DNA of 37,796 nt, taken from contig JALSQH010000128.1 of NCBI GenBank assembly GCA_026985515.1, forward strand, positions 1 through 37,796, written 5' to 3'. Under the pieces are notes generated by a model. It was not told the DNA's origin and did no database searches. It worked only from the letters and a program-made list of their open reading frames with translations. Made by a program: the position numbers and the translations under genes. Source of the stretch: a bacterium (GTDB lineage: Bacteria > JALSQH01). Of this stretch, positions 1 through 8,286 are shown one piece after another (position 1 is the first letter of the stretch; each line of letters opens with the position of its first letter).

Positions 1-697
1 CATGTCCCGCCACACCTCCACAGATGAAGGCGTGTTCATCATGAACCTCTCCTCTCACAGGACCCCGGTAGCCCAGTATCTCGGTAGGGGGTATATATTT
101 TCCATCTGGAGGATTAAATATCATACCATCCAGATCAAACCTTTCTTTCCATCCCATCCACGCACTTTCCAGGGTTGCACTGTAAACTTTCTCCACCACC
201 TTTCCAAGAAGTATATACCCGAAATCGCTGTAAGATGAACGGCTTCCGGGTTGGTATTCCATCCTTTCATCAAGAATCATCCTCACCAGTCTGTTGCATT
301 TACTTTTATCCCCCTTTTCAAGTCTTCCTCCTTTATTGATGAAATTCAGGAAATAGAACCTGTAGGATGGAAGGCCTGATGAGTGGTTGAGTAACTGTAA
401 AACTGTCGTGTTTTCCCAGAGGGTTTCCCTCGAATCTTCGACTATCTCTCCCAGTGTGGTGGAAAGAGACAGTTTTTTCTCAAGAATTGGCTGAAAAATA
501 AGGGAAGCTGTAACAAGTGGCTTTGTAAGGGAAGCCACATCAAAGAGAGTCTCGGGTGTTACTGAAATTAACTTTTCGTCAGAAACTGTGGCGAAAAAAA
601 CCTCATCCCCCCATATCACCGAAGCAGCAGCCACAGAAAAAACATTTTCCTCCCTGCCCTTAAGAAGTAAGTCCTTAATAAATGGAGAAAATTTCAT
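1..697 (-). CDS. Serine beta-lactamase-fold hydrolase (class C/CubicO-like), partial
   Basis: The reading frame opens with ATG at 697 and runs off the left edge after 232 codons, so the C-terminus is missing. Seen: the SxxK nucleophile motif S56-L-T-K59 in the context DVASLTKP, a Y156-S-D158 motif where the family has YxN/YxS, the NHSSGLPS block near 104-111, and VHDEHAF..GGVAGH at the cut end, which is typical of serine beta-lactamase/penicillin-binding-like esterases and D-amino peptidases. No signal peptide is visible, which argues for a cytoplasmic enzyme rather than a true secreted beta-lactamase. Its ATG shares one base with the TAA stop of the radical SAM gene upstream, so the two are probably translationally coupled. 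The substrate cannot be told from sequence; it could be an esterase, a peptidase or a cell-wall-related hydrolase. Confidence 0.85.
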   Translation of the reverse strand, partial: MKFSPFIKDLLLKGREENVFSVAAASVIWGDEVFFATVSDEKLISVTPETLFDVASLTKPLVTASLIFQPILEKKLSLSTTLGEIVEDSRETLWENTTVLQLLNHSSGLPSYRFYFLNFINKGGRLEKGDKSKCNRLVRMILDERMEYQPGSRSSYSDFGYILLGKVVEKVYSATLESAWMGWKERFDLDGMIFNPPDGKYIPPTEILGYRGPVRGEVHDEHAFICGGVAGH

Positions 698-1710
698 TAC
701 TCAAAAATTCCAGGAATTGTTGTGCCACAGAATATACACCTTCCTCCCCTGATATTCATCTCAGTTATTCTGTAACCTACTCTTCCAATAACAATCTTGC
801 CACAACCGGGACAGAAGGTATTTTCTCCCACATCACCCCACAGGTTCCCTGAGTAAACAAACTTCAATCCCTCTTCAAGACCAATCTCCCTGGCTCTCCT
901 GATCTTTTCAGGAGGAGTAGGAGGAACATCAAGCATTTTAAAAGCGGGATAAAATGCGCTGAGATGCCAGGGGATATCGGGTGAAATACTCCTGATGAAT
1001 CTTGCTATATCTCTGAGTTCCTCTTCACTGTCATTAACTCCGGGTATTATGAGGGTTGTTACCTCCACCCACTTGCCTGCTTCAAAGAGTGTTTTTATTG
1101 TATTTAACACAGGTTGTAATCTTCCAGAGGCTATCCTTCTGTATGTTTCATCTCTGAAACTCTTGAGATCAACATTTGCTCCATCCAGATATGGAAGAAT
1201 TTCCCTGAGGGGTTGGGGATTGATATATCCATTGGTTATGAAGAAGTTCAAAAGCCCTTTTTCATGAGCCAGTTTGGCAGTATCATAGGCAAGTTCATAA
1301 AATATGGCGGGCTCCGTGTAGGTATATGCTATGCTCCTGCACCCATACCGGAGTGCACTTTCAACAATCATTTCAGGGGTAACATAATCTCCCGTAACTT
1401 TCCCCTTATTCAGGATGGGATACTGAGAAATTGAGTAATTCTGACAATTTTTACATCTCAAATTGCAACCTACTGTTGCTATGGAAAAAATCGTGGTACC
1501 TGGAAGGACATGAAAAATAGGCTTCTTTTCAATGGGATCAATATTTGCTGCAACAATTCTGTCATACACAAGAGTGTAGAGTGTCTCTCCCCTGTTCACT
1601 CTAACCCCGCATACTCCCATTTTTCCATCTCTAATCACACAGTTATGAGGACATAAAGTACATCTTACCCTGTTGTTATCAAGCTTTTCCCAGAATCTTG
1701 CGACCTTCAT
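697..1710 (-). CDS. amrS: AmmeMemoRadiSam-type radical SAM enzyme (AmrS-like)
   Basis: The 337-residue protein has an N-terminal cysteine cluster (C17, C20, C24, C34), then the radical SAM triad C82-x3-C86-x2-C89 (CNLRCKNCQ), the NYSISQ segment and a C-terminal zinc-ribbon-like pair (CPGC and CIFC near 299-330). This arrangement and length match the AmrS family (pyruvate-formate-lyase-activating-enzyme-like) that usually occurs with Memo and AMMECR1 proteins. The family role is unresolved; a radical-based modification is expected. Neither partner gene is in this window. The ATG start shares one base with the TGA stop of the PilZ/AMIN gene, and its own stop overlaps the next start, so it sits inside a coupled operon. 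It is a different family from the second radical SAM gene at 17124-18059. Confidence 0.85.
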   Translation of the reverse strand: MKVARFWEKLDNNRVRCTLCPHNCVIRDGKMGVCGVRVNRGETLYTLVYDRIVAANIDPIEKKPIFHVLPGTTIFSIATVGCNLRCKNCQNYSISQYPILNKGKVTGDYVTPEMIVESALRYGCRSIAYTYTEPAIFYELAYDTAKLAHEKGLLNFFITNGYINPQPLREILPYLDGANVDLKSFRDETYRRIASGRLQPVLNTIKTLFEAGKWVEVTTLIIPGVNDSEEELRDIARFIRSISPDIPWHLSAFYPAFKMLDVPPTPPEKIRRAREIGLEEGLKFVYSGNLWGDVGENTFCPGCGKIVIGRVGYRITEMNIRGGRCIFCGTTIPGIFE

Positions 1711-2945
1711 CAGTGCGTCTTGTAGAAATTAACGATTATTCTGTCTTTCTCTCTGTCAAACTCATAGTAGGGGAGAGAAGGAGTGGTTGGATAGATGGTA
1801 ATTGCCAGTGTTCCCTCCTCCCTCGTAATTACCACACTCCTGACAAGAGAAGAATTTATGAAATACTGATCCTGACCTGTTTCATTATAGGCGTTGGGAA
1901 CATAAATATTGAGAGAATCTTCCAGAGGAGATGGGATGAATTTTCTGTAGGGTCTATTAAAAATGAATTCGAGATGGGTAAAATTGCTTCCCGTTGTGTA
2001 TACAAAGTCTCTCAACCCCGCAGGTCTCACCACTACTCTTTTTTTGTGTTTTTTCTTCTTCGGCTTAGGAGGTGGAGGTTGAGGTTTTGGAGCAGGCTTG
2101 GGAGCAGGCTGTGGCTTTGGCACCACCGGTTTAACTTCCACAACCACTTTCTGCGGTTGCGGCGGGGGAGGTGGAGATTTTTCCACCACTTCCTTCTTCA
2201 TAAAATACTCCTTCCCACCCATGCCAAAAAACCAGAAAGCTCCAGCGGCAAGCAGTATTACTACAATCAGTACCCAGATCCACCCCCTTGACCCTCTCAA
2301 TTTCTTGAGATCCTCTTCAAGAAGAACGTTCTGGGGAGGTACCTGCTGATACGCCGGAGGAACCTGAGGAGCTCCTGAAGAAACATTTACGGAAATCTGA
2401 GCAGTTGGTGGCTGTTGCTGAGGGGGGACAGATTGCTGAGATGGAGGTTGATAAGGTGGCGGAGTTTGAGCCTGGTATGATGGTGGTGGTGTATAGCCCT
2501 GAGAAGGTGACTGCTGGGCAGGAGGTTGGGGAGATGGAGTGGGTGGTGCGGACTGCGGTTGAGATGCTGAGGGTGACGCATAATCTGAAGTAATTTCTTT
2601 CTCAGCAGTAGAGGAAGCAGTGGAAGGTGGGGGAGTAGCAGAAACTGGAGGAGGAACAATTCCGCCTGCATTCTCGAGGATTTCCATACTTTCAGGAGTC
2701 AGAACAATATTTCTCACAAGGAAGCCTTTCCTGCCGGTGGAATCAACCTCGTCATCCACCCAGCTAACTTCACCTATCCCGGAGATTTCTATGTTTTCCT
2801 CCGGAAACTGAAAAACTATATTCACTTCATCCCCTTCAGAAACATCCCTCGATGTCTTCAGATAAATTCCGCTCTTCTGAATTTTTTCCTTAAAATCGGT
2901 TACGAATGCCTGAAAATTTTTCCTTTTAACAACAAATTTGAGCAA
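1710..2945 (-). CDS. PilZ-like / proline-rich / transmembrane / AMIN-like protein
   Basis: The 411-residue protein has an N-terminal PilZ-like beta domain (about 1-90), a Pro/Gln/Ser-rich linker (97-205), one strong transmembrane helix (222-242), a second Pro/Lys-rich linker (257-305) and a C-terminal beta-rich domain (310-411) resembling AMIN domains, which bind peptidoglycan or secretin partners. The canonical c-di-GMP residues of PilZ (RxxxR, D/NxSxxG) are not evident, because the aligned segment reads KIQKSG. Nucleotide binding is therefore doubtful. Predicted topology is a cytoplasmic PilZ domain and a periplasmic AMIN domain. The TTG start at 2945 is supported by a GGAGG 7 nt upstream. 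A separate promoter lies in the 62-nt gap after murJ. The low-complexity Pro regions create long false reading frames on other strands. Confidence 0.75.
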   Translation of the reverse strand: MLKFVVKRKNFQAFVTDFKEKIQKSGIYLKTSRDVSEGDEVNIVFQFPEENIEISGIGEVSWVDDEVDSTGRKGFLVRNIVLTPESMEILENAGGIVPPPVSATPPPSTASSTAEKEITSDYASPSASQPQSAPPTPSPQPPAQQSPSQGYTPPPSYQAQTPPPYQPPSQQSVPPQQQPPTAQISVNVSSGAPQVPPAYQQVPPQNVLLEEDLKKLRGSRGWIWVLIVVILLAAGAFWFFGMGGKEYFMKKEVVEKSPPPPPQPQKVVVEVKPVVPKPQPAPKPAPKPQPPPPKPKKKKHKKRVVVRPAGLRDFVYTTGSNFTHLEFIFNRPYRKFIPSPLEDSLNIYVPNAYNETGQDQYFINSSLVRSVVITREEGTLAITIYPTTPSLPYYEFDREKDRIIVNFYKTH

Positions 2946-2983
2946 GTGACTTCCTCCTTAAAATCCAATTTTACATTCTACAT

Positions 2984-3011
2984 TTTATATATTTTATGAC
3001 AGTTATGTCAA
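2984..3011 (-). promoter_or_regulatory. Sigma70-type promoter with overlapping palindrome
   Basis: On the minus strand TTGACA (3011-3006) is followed after 16 nt by TATAAA (2989-2984), placing transcription start near 2977, about 32 nt before the TTG start of the PilZ/AMIN gene. A perfect inverted repeat TGACA-N4-TGTCA (2997-3010) covers the -35 box and the murJ stop, so it could be an operator. No regulator gene is adjacent. Confidence 0.6.
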
Positions 3012-4594
3012 TCTTTTTGTTTAACCAGACCCAGCCTTTTACCAGCACCTTTTAACAGCGAAACTGCTTCTTCCACTTTAAGAACAATGGTTGCCGAAAA
3101 ATATACCAGAAAAACAACAGAGGAAGCAAAGGTCAGCCATAATAAACGGAGCAGAAGGGAGGAGTGGAGAGGGTATGCCCAGAAATAACGGAAAAGAAGG
3201 AGGGTAAAAATTCCCAGAGCTGATGCAACGAAGAGTTTAAAAAAAATTGTTCTGAAATTTTTAAAACCTAAAAGCTTATGTCGTCTGGAAGCCATTATCC
3301 AGAGGAAGGTGAAATTGCCCATCGATGCCACAGCAATTGATAGAGCAAGACCACGATAAGAGATATATCTCATCAAAACAATACCGAGAACAAAATTTAG
3401 CGTAAGTGAAACCAGGCCAGACTTGAGTGGAACATAGGGCTCCTTTCTCGAATAGAAGTATGGAGCAAGGACTCTCACAGATGCCGCAGACCAGAGACCC
3501 ACAGCGTACAACCTTAGAACAGAACCTGTTGCCCTCACTTCTTCCAGCGTAAAGGCACCCCTTCTGTAAAGAATATCAACAATCTGATCAGCGAGGAAAA
3601 GATAAAGGATCATGACAGGTATCACCAGAAGAAAGTTAAGTCTCATGGAAAAGGAAAGCAATTCAGCAGCCCTGTCATGTTCTGAAGATGCACTCTGCAT
3701 GGAAAGGGAAGGAAGAGCTGCCGTTGAAATGGCAAAGGAGAAAACCCCTATGGGTAGCTGCATCAGTCTGTCACCATAGTAAAGGTAGGATACACTGCCC
3801 CTCTGAAGAAAAGAGGCAAGCTGAGTTGATACAAGAGTGTTTAGCTGATAAACCATCAGTCCCATTGCAGCAGGGAGGAGCAACTTCCCCACCTCTCTCA
3901 TGTATGGATCGCGAATGTCAAAGTGAGGATAAACTTTCAATCCCGTTCGGGGAAAGCATACGACCTGAAGAAGGAGTTGCAAAAAACCACCCACAAGTAC
4001 ACCATATGCCAGAGAAACAATGGGAGGCAGACCAAACTGGTACCTCCCCAGAAAATAACCAAACCCGGCTATTGAAATGTTAAGCAGAGCCTGTGAGATT
4101 GCAGGGGCAAAAAAGTAGCCATAGGTATTCAGAACACCACCTAAGAGCACAACCATACTTATTAACCAGATATAGGGGAAAACCATCCTTGTCAGCAGAA
4201 TGGTCAGATTATAGGTGGAAGGTTCCTTTGAAAAACCAAAGGCAAACAGCTTCACCACAATATCGGGGAAAAATTCCACAAAACCAATGATAAAGAACAG
4301 AGCGAGGGAAAATGTAACAAGGACATTACCGATGAATCTTTCCACATTTTCTCTGCTGCTGCGTGTCTTAACCTCAGAGAGAACAGGAATGAAGGCAACA
4401 TTCATTCCACCTTCGGCAAAGAGCTGCCTGAGGGTATAGGGTATCCTGAAAGCCACAAAAAAAGCATCAGTGGCGCTGCCTGCTCCAAAGACACCTGCAA
4501 TAACCATCTCCCGGATCAAACCTGTTATACGACTTACAAGAACTGATATACCTACGATCCCTGCATTTCTGGCTACCCGACTCCTGTCACCCAA
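3008..4594 (-). CDS. murJ: Lipid II flippase MurJ (MviN)
   Basis: The 528-residue, very hydrophobic protein of the MATE/MviN superfamily has the family N-terminus (SRITGLIREMVIAGVFG followed by ATDAFFVAFRIP) and FAEGGMNVAFIPV. Its length and roughly 14 membrane segments fit MurJ, which flips the lipid-linked peptidoglycan precursor across the inner membrane. The start is TTG at 4594, backed by AGGAGG 5 nt upstream. It follows uppP by only 9 nt, so two steps of the undecaprenyl lipid cycle (carrier recycling and lipid II flipping) share an operon. The stop codon lies within the palindrome of the next promoter. Confidence 0.95.
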   Translation of the reverse strand: MGDRSRVARNAGIVGISVLVSRITGLIREMVIAGVFGAGSATDAFFVAFRIPYTLRQLFAEGGMNVAFIPVLSEVKTRSSRENVERFIGNVLVTFSLALFFIIGFVEFFPDIVVKLFAFGFSKEPSTYNLTILLTRMVFPYIWLISMVVLLGGVLNTYGYFFAPAISQALLNISIAGFGYFLGRYQFGLPPIVSLAYGVLVGGFLQLLLQVVCFPRTGLKVYPHFDIRDPYMREVGKLLLPAAMGLMVYQLNTLVSTQLASFLQRGSVSYLYYGDRLMQLPIGVFSFAISTAALPSLSMQSASSEHDRAAELLSFSMRLNFLLVIPVMILYLFLADQIVDILYRRGAFTLEEVRATGSVLRLYAVGLWSAASVRVLAPYFYSRKEPYVPLKSGLVSLTLNFVLGIVLMRYISYRGLALSIAVASMGNFTFLWIMASRRHKLLGFKNFRTIFFKLFVASALGIFTLLLFRYFWAYPLHSSLLLRLLWLTFASSVVFLVYFSATIVLKVEEAVSLLKGAGKRLGLVKQKD

Positions 4595-4603
4595 GCGTTC
4601 CTC

Positions 4604-5392
4604 CTACCTGAGAAGGAGTGTTAGAAGAGAAAGGATGAGACAATATATTCCAAACCACTTCAATGATCTGCTCCTGATCACCCTCAGGAGTATCTTTATT
4701 GAAAAAACTCCAACCACAAAAGCCACCAATCCGGCAACAACATACTCCAGTAACATTGAGTGGCTGATCTCCTCAACATGCCTCAATTCAAGTAGACCTG
4801 CTCCTCCAACAGCAGGAAGAGAAAGAAGAAAGGAAAATGTTGCAGCCACGGATCCTTTCAACCCCAGGAAAATTCCAGAGGCAATGGTAGAGCCAGATCT
4901 TGAAATCCCGGGCACCAGGGCAAGTGCCTGGAATGTACCTATTATAAGCGCGTCCAGATAGGTTATATCCTTCATCTCTTTCTTTTCTCTTCTAAAAAAG
5001 TCACTCAGAATCAATATTACCCCTGTAAACAACCATCCAGGAAAAAGGCTTGAGGTTGAGTTAAATAGAGCCTCAATCTGATCTTTCCATCCCAGGCCCA
5101 CAATTGCAGCAGGCACAGATCCTGTCATAATCAGCCAGATCACCCTGAAATAGGGATCTTTTCTATCCCATTTGAAGAAGACCCTTATGAGCCTCACCAC
5201 ATCCTTCCAGAAAGCCACAATCACAGCCAGCAGCGTTCCAAGGTGAAGGATGCCATCGAAGAGTGCTCCTGGCTGGAAAAACCCCCTGTAAAAACTCTGA
5301 ATGAGAACAAGATGTCCTGAACTTGAAACAGGGAGGAATTCTGTCAAGCCCTGTATAACTGCAAGAAAGATTAAAAATCCGAATCTCCCCAC
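4604..5392 (-). CDS. uppP: Undecaprenyl-diphosphatase UppP (BacA)
   Basis: This 262-residue integral membrane enzyme dephosphorylates undecaprenyl pyrophosphate so that the lipid carrier can be reused in peptidoglycan synthesis. Both family signatures are present: QGLTEFLPVSSSGH near residues 15-28 and PGISRSGSTI near 160-170, which carry the catalytic Glu, Ser and Arg residues. The start is GTG at 5392, inside the last 22 nt of the preceding gene. This start puts the N-terminus at the family's usual position; only a weak GGTAGG lies upstream, so translation may depend on coupling. It is followed 9 nt later by murJ. Confidence 0.95.
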   Translation of the reverse strand: MGRFGFLIFLAVIQGLTEFLPVSSSGHLVLIQSFYRGFFQPGALFDGILHLGTLLAVIVAFWKDVVRLIRVFFKWDRKDPYFRVIWLIMTGSVPAAIVGLGWKDQIEALFNSTSSLFPGWLFTGVILILSDFFRREKKEMKDITYLDALIIGTFQALALVPGISRSGSTIASGIFLGLKGSVAATFSFLLSLPAVGGAGLLELRHVEEISHSMLLEYVVAGLVAFVVGVFSIKILLRVIRSRSLKWFGIYCLILSLLTLLLR

Positions 5393-5808
5393 AGGTACTT
5401 ACCTACCTTTTTCTTTTGATCTATCAGGTGTTCAATTTTTTCCTTGATCATCTCAGCATCAACTCCGTAACCGGAAAGCCTTGTAACAAGATAAATCATA
5501 TCATCATAAAAACCAAGTGCCGCGTCATAGATATCAAGATTGAGCTCCAGGAGTTTCTCGAGAAGTTCAATATAATCTTCTTTACTTTCCATCTTCTGAT
5601 CACTGATCTCTCCCACCGGCGTAACAATGGATATTACGGGTTCACCTGCAAATTCAGGATACTCATCTGCAATAATATGAATACCATCCTGCCCATACTG
5701 AAAATACCAGCTTGTCCTCTCCAGATCCTCAATATCAAGGGCTTCATCTGGATTAATGCCCACCATCTCAAAAAAGTCATATATTGCTTCCATCATTCTT
5801 GATTCCAT
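5371..5808 (-). CDS. Small acidic protein, possible YbjN/CesT-like fold
   Basis: This 145-residue acidic protein has no signal peptide or membrane segment. The alternating beta/alpha pattern and the segment LLELNLDIYDAALGFYDD followed by IYLVTRL resemble the YbjN / type III chaperone-like (CesT) fold, but the match is from general pattern only and no catalytic motif is visible. The ATG start is preceded by AGGAGG at a 5-nt spacing, which overlaps the mutS2 stop. The 3' end overlaps uppP by 22 nt. A cytosolic chaperone or binding protein is possible. The function is unknown. Confidence 0.7.
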   Translation of the reverse strand: MESRMMEAIYDFFEMVGINPDEALDIEDLERTSWYFQYGQDGIHIIADEYPEFAGEPVISIVTPVGEISDQKMESKEDYIELLEKLLELNLDIYDAALGFYDDMIYLVTRLSGYGVDAEMIKEKIEHLIDQKKKVGKYLWGDSDF

Positions 5809-5817
5809 AACAACCTC

Positions 5818-8139
5818 CTAAATTTCTATAACTGTTACTCCATCTCCGCCCTCCTCCAGTTCACCGGGCCTCCACTTCTCAACCAGCTGATGATCCTTGA
5901 GGTATTCCCTTATTCTCTTTTTCAACACCCCGGTGCCATGTCCATGTATGACAATGAGTTTACCTGAAAAGTTTTTTAAAACAAGTTCATTTAACTTTTT
6001 TTCAATCTCTGCAATTGCTTCCTCAGAAATCATTCCCCTCACATCCACTCTCTCATACCCTGCCTGCTTCAGGGAATACTCTTTTCTGTAATTCTCCTCC
6101 TCCCTTGATTCCCCCACTTTCCTGAACATCTGCGGTTTACCCACAAATTCCTTTCCCCTGTAAACAATCTTCACCCTCTTTTCATCAACCTCAACCACCT
6201 TTCCAACAACACCAAGTCCTCTGTACTCAGCAAGATCACCGATGTTCAACTTTTCACCGCTCTGAGGTCCACTGTCCAGTAAATTTTTCATTTCCACCCT
6301 GACTCTGTTGCCTGCTTTAGTTAAAACCACAGGCCTTTTTTCCTTCTGAAATTCTGAGAGAGCCTTCTTCACCTCACTTTCAAGTTCCCTGAGCCGGGTA
6401 GCCACCTTCTCCTTCTCCTTTCTCCACCTATCCTCAAGCTCTTCCTCCTTTCTTTTTAAACTCTCCCTCAATTTTCTCCCCTCTTCCTCCAGAATCTTCT
6501 CTTTCTGGAGGATCTCCTCAAGCTTCTTTTCCATCTCTTTTTCCTTTTTCACCAGAGAAAGGAAAAGTTTTCCCTCCTCACTTCCCAGATCATTTTTGAA
6601 TCTTTCAGCTTCCTCAATCACTTCCCTGCTTACTCCCAGGAACTTTGCTATTTGCAGAGGAAAACTCATCCCTGTGGAGCCATACACAATCCGGTAGAGA
6701 GGTTTAAATTTCTGGAAATCAAAATCCATCTTCGCTATTTCAAATCTCTCATCCAGCAGAGGCAACATTTTCAAGTATGTGTAGTGGGTTGTAACAGCAA
6801 TCAAAACACCTTTATCAACAAATTTTGTGAGAAAACTCATGGCCAGAAAGGAACCCTCTTCCTGATCTGTTCCCATCATAATTTCATCAATCAGCACCAG
6901 GTCCCCCTTTCCTGCATCTCTGTAAAATCTGTCACATGTTATGAGATGAGAAGAAAAGGTGGAGGCATCCTCTCCGATGCTCTGATAATCTCCGATCTCA
7001 GCCATTACTTTTTCCGGTACATAAGTCCTGGCGCTTTCAGATGGTATAAAAATGCCCCGTTTTATCATCAGATGAAAAAGACCTATCATTTTAAGGAAAA
7101 CAGTCTTTCCTCCGGCATTTGGACCCGTAATAATAAGTGCTGGTTTTCTAAAATCCATGAAAATTGAATTGGGAACCACAGAAACTCTTTTCTTCAGGAG
7201 AAGAGGATGTCTGCCATCTACGATTGATATTTCCATTTTATCTGTTATCTCCGGCTTAATTCCTCCAGTTTCCCTTACTATTTGACTTTTTGCGTTCAGA
7301 AGATCGAGCCTTCCGATAAGATCATACAACTCCCGAAGAAGTGAAATATGAGATTTAAGAAGGGAGTAGAATTCACTGAGTATTCTTCTCTTCTCCCTTT
7401 CTATGTCATCGTGAAGAGTTTGAATTCTGTTGTTAAGATTGAAAAGAAGATCAGGTTCAAAGTAGGCAGTATTTCCCGTTGAGGAAAGTCCATGAACTAT
7501 TCCCCTTACTTTCCCCATAAAATTCCTTTTCAGTGGTAAAACATATCTTCCGTCCCTCAGTGTGAAGTATCTATCCTGGAGCATCTGCTTCCACTCCCTG
7601 TCATTGAGGATACTCTGCAGTGTGGCCCTTACACTTTCTCCAGCCTTCTTCAACTCCCCATACAACCTGATCAGCTCGGGAGAAGCATTATCCCTGATTT
7701 CTCCTGATGGATCAAAAATTTTATCAAATTTTACCGTAAGAGAAACATCATAATCACAGAACCCTTTAAATACTTCAAGATGGGGGTATTTTGAAAAATC
7801 AATCCCGCTGAAAAAATTCTTCATTTCCCGCAGGAGAAAGAGAAAGCTTCTCAGTGAAACAAAATCCTCCTTCTGCAATTCTCCATTTTTCTCAATAAGG
7901 GAGAGGATCCTGGAAAGTTCATCCATGTAATAGAGAGGCGGTGAAGAACGTTCCTCAACAAGTTTAAGATACTCATCAAGCGTATCAAGAGCCTGTATAA
8001 CACTCTCCTTATCAGAGAGAAATTCCTCCTTTTCCAGCGCCCTTATCCCTGCCTCGGTGTAGAGAAAACTCCTCAGCCATTCTTCAAATTCATACCAGTC
8101 AAGGGAGCGCAGAGTATGTTCTACCAGATTAACTTCCAT
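5818..8139 (-). CDS. mutS2: MutS2 family DNA/RNA-processing ATPase-nuclease
   Basis: The 773-residue protein lacks the mismatch-recognition domain of MutS. It has a helical lever/core region (1-300), the ABC-type ATPase with Walker A GPNAGGKT (339-346) and downstream LIDEIMMGTDQEEG (Walker B/signature) and TTHY (H-loop) segments. A long charged coiled coil (about 525-610), a KOW-like beta segment and a C-terminal Smr domain with VDVRGM and HGHGTGVLK (about 690-773) follow. This is the standard MutS2 layout, linked to suppression of recombination and, in other bacteria, rescue of collided ribosomes. ATG at 8139 has only a weak ribosome site. It is the first gene of the leftward operon. Confidence 0.95.
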   Translation of the reverse strand: MEVNLVEHTLRSLDWYEFEEWLRSFLYTEAGIRALEKEEFLSDKESVIQALDTLDEYLKLVEERSSPPLYYMDELSRILSLIEKNGELQKEDFVSLRSFLFLLREMKNFFSGIDFSKYPHLEVFKGFCDYDVSLTVKFDKIFDPSGEIRDNASPELIRLYGELKKAGESVRATLQSILNDREWKQMLQDRYFTLRDGRYVLPLKRNFMGKVRGIVHGLSSTGNTAYFEPDLLFNLNNRIQTLHDDIEREKRRILSEFYSLLKSHISLLRELYDLIGRLDLLNAKSQIVRETGGIKPEITDKMEISIVDGRHPLLLKKRVSVVPNSIFMDFRKPALIITGPNAGGKTVFLKMIGLFHLMIKRGIFIPSESARTYVPEKVMAEIGDYQSIGEDASTFSSHLITCDRFYRDAGKGDLVLIDEIMMGTDQEEGSFLAMSFLTKFVDKGVLIAVTTHYTYLKMLPLLDERFEIAKMDFDFQKFKPLYRIVYGSTGMSFPLQIAKFLGVSREVIEEAERFKNDLGSEEGKLFLSLVKKEKEMEKKLEEILQKEKILEEEGRKLRESLKRKEEELEDRWRKEKEKVATRLRELESEVKKALSEFQKEKRPVVLTKAGNRVRVEMKNLLDSGPQSGEKLNIGDLAEYRGLGVVGKVVEVDEKRVKIVYRGKEFVGKPQMFRKVGESREEENYRKEYSLKQAGYERVDVRGMISEEAIAEIEKKLNELVLKNFSGKLIVIHGHGTGVLKKRIREYLKDHQLVEKWRPGELEEGGDGVTVIEI

Positions 8140-8286
8140 ACTTTTTATATTAGCACTTTAAGATTGTGAGTTCTATGGGGTTCCCTCTCAAAATAATCTT
8201 AATCCGATATCAAACACCTTGCATTTTCAAAATTTTTGTGCTTTACTTAATAAGTGAGTATTCACTAACTAAAAAGGAGGTTGAAG
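8140..8286. other. Divergent intergenic region mutS2 / BKACE
   Basis: This 147-nt AT-rich gap is one of the two largest in the window and must hold divergent signals for mutS2 (leftward) and the BKACE operon (rightward). I see no convincing consensus promoter for mutS2. The right part holds the palindrome described separately. No small ORF or RNA gene is evident. Confidence 0.5.
8249..8270 (+). promoter_or_regulatory. Candidate TetR-type operator and promoter for the BKACE operon
   Basis: AGTGA (8253-8257), GTAT, TCACT (8262-8266) form a perfect inverted repeat. Its shape resembles operators of TetR-family fatty-acid regulators (Bacillus FadR type, TGAATGA-like arms around a TA-rich centre). 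A weak promoter, TTGTGC (8236-8241), 17 nt, TATTCA (8259-8264), would place the repeat over the -10 box, as expected for repression. AGGAGG of the first gene follows at 8275-8280. No regulator gene is nearby. Confidence 0.4.

Noticed and set aside
1698-2671. Several open frames opposite or out of frame with the proline-rich gene
   Set aside because: They arise from low-complexity Pro/Gln codons (His/Pro or Gly-rich translations) and lack ribosome sites.
3688-4083. 131-codon open frame antisense to murJ
   Set aside because: Shadow of a conserved membrane protein gene; its composition is unlike a real protein and no start signal is seen.
8281-8286. TTG start of the BKACE gene
   Set aside because: It directly abuts AGGAGG, leaving no spacing; ATG at 8287 has 6 nt.
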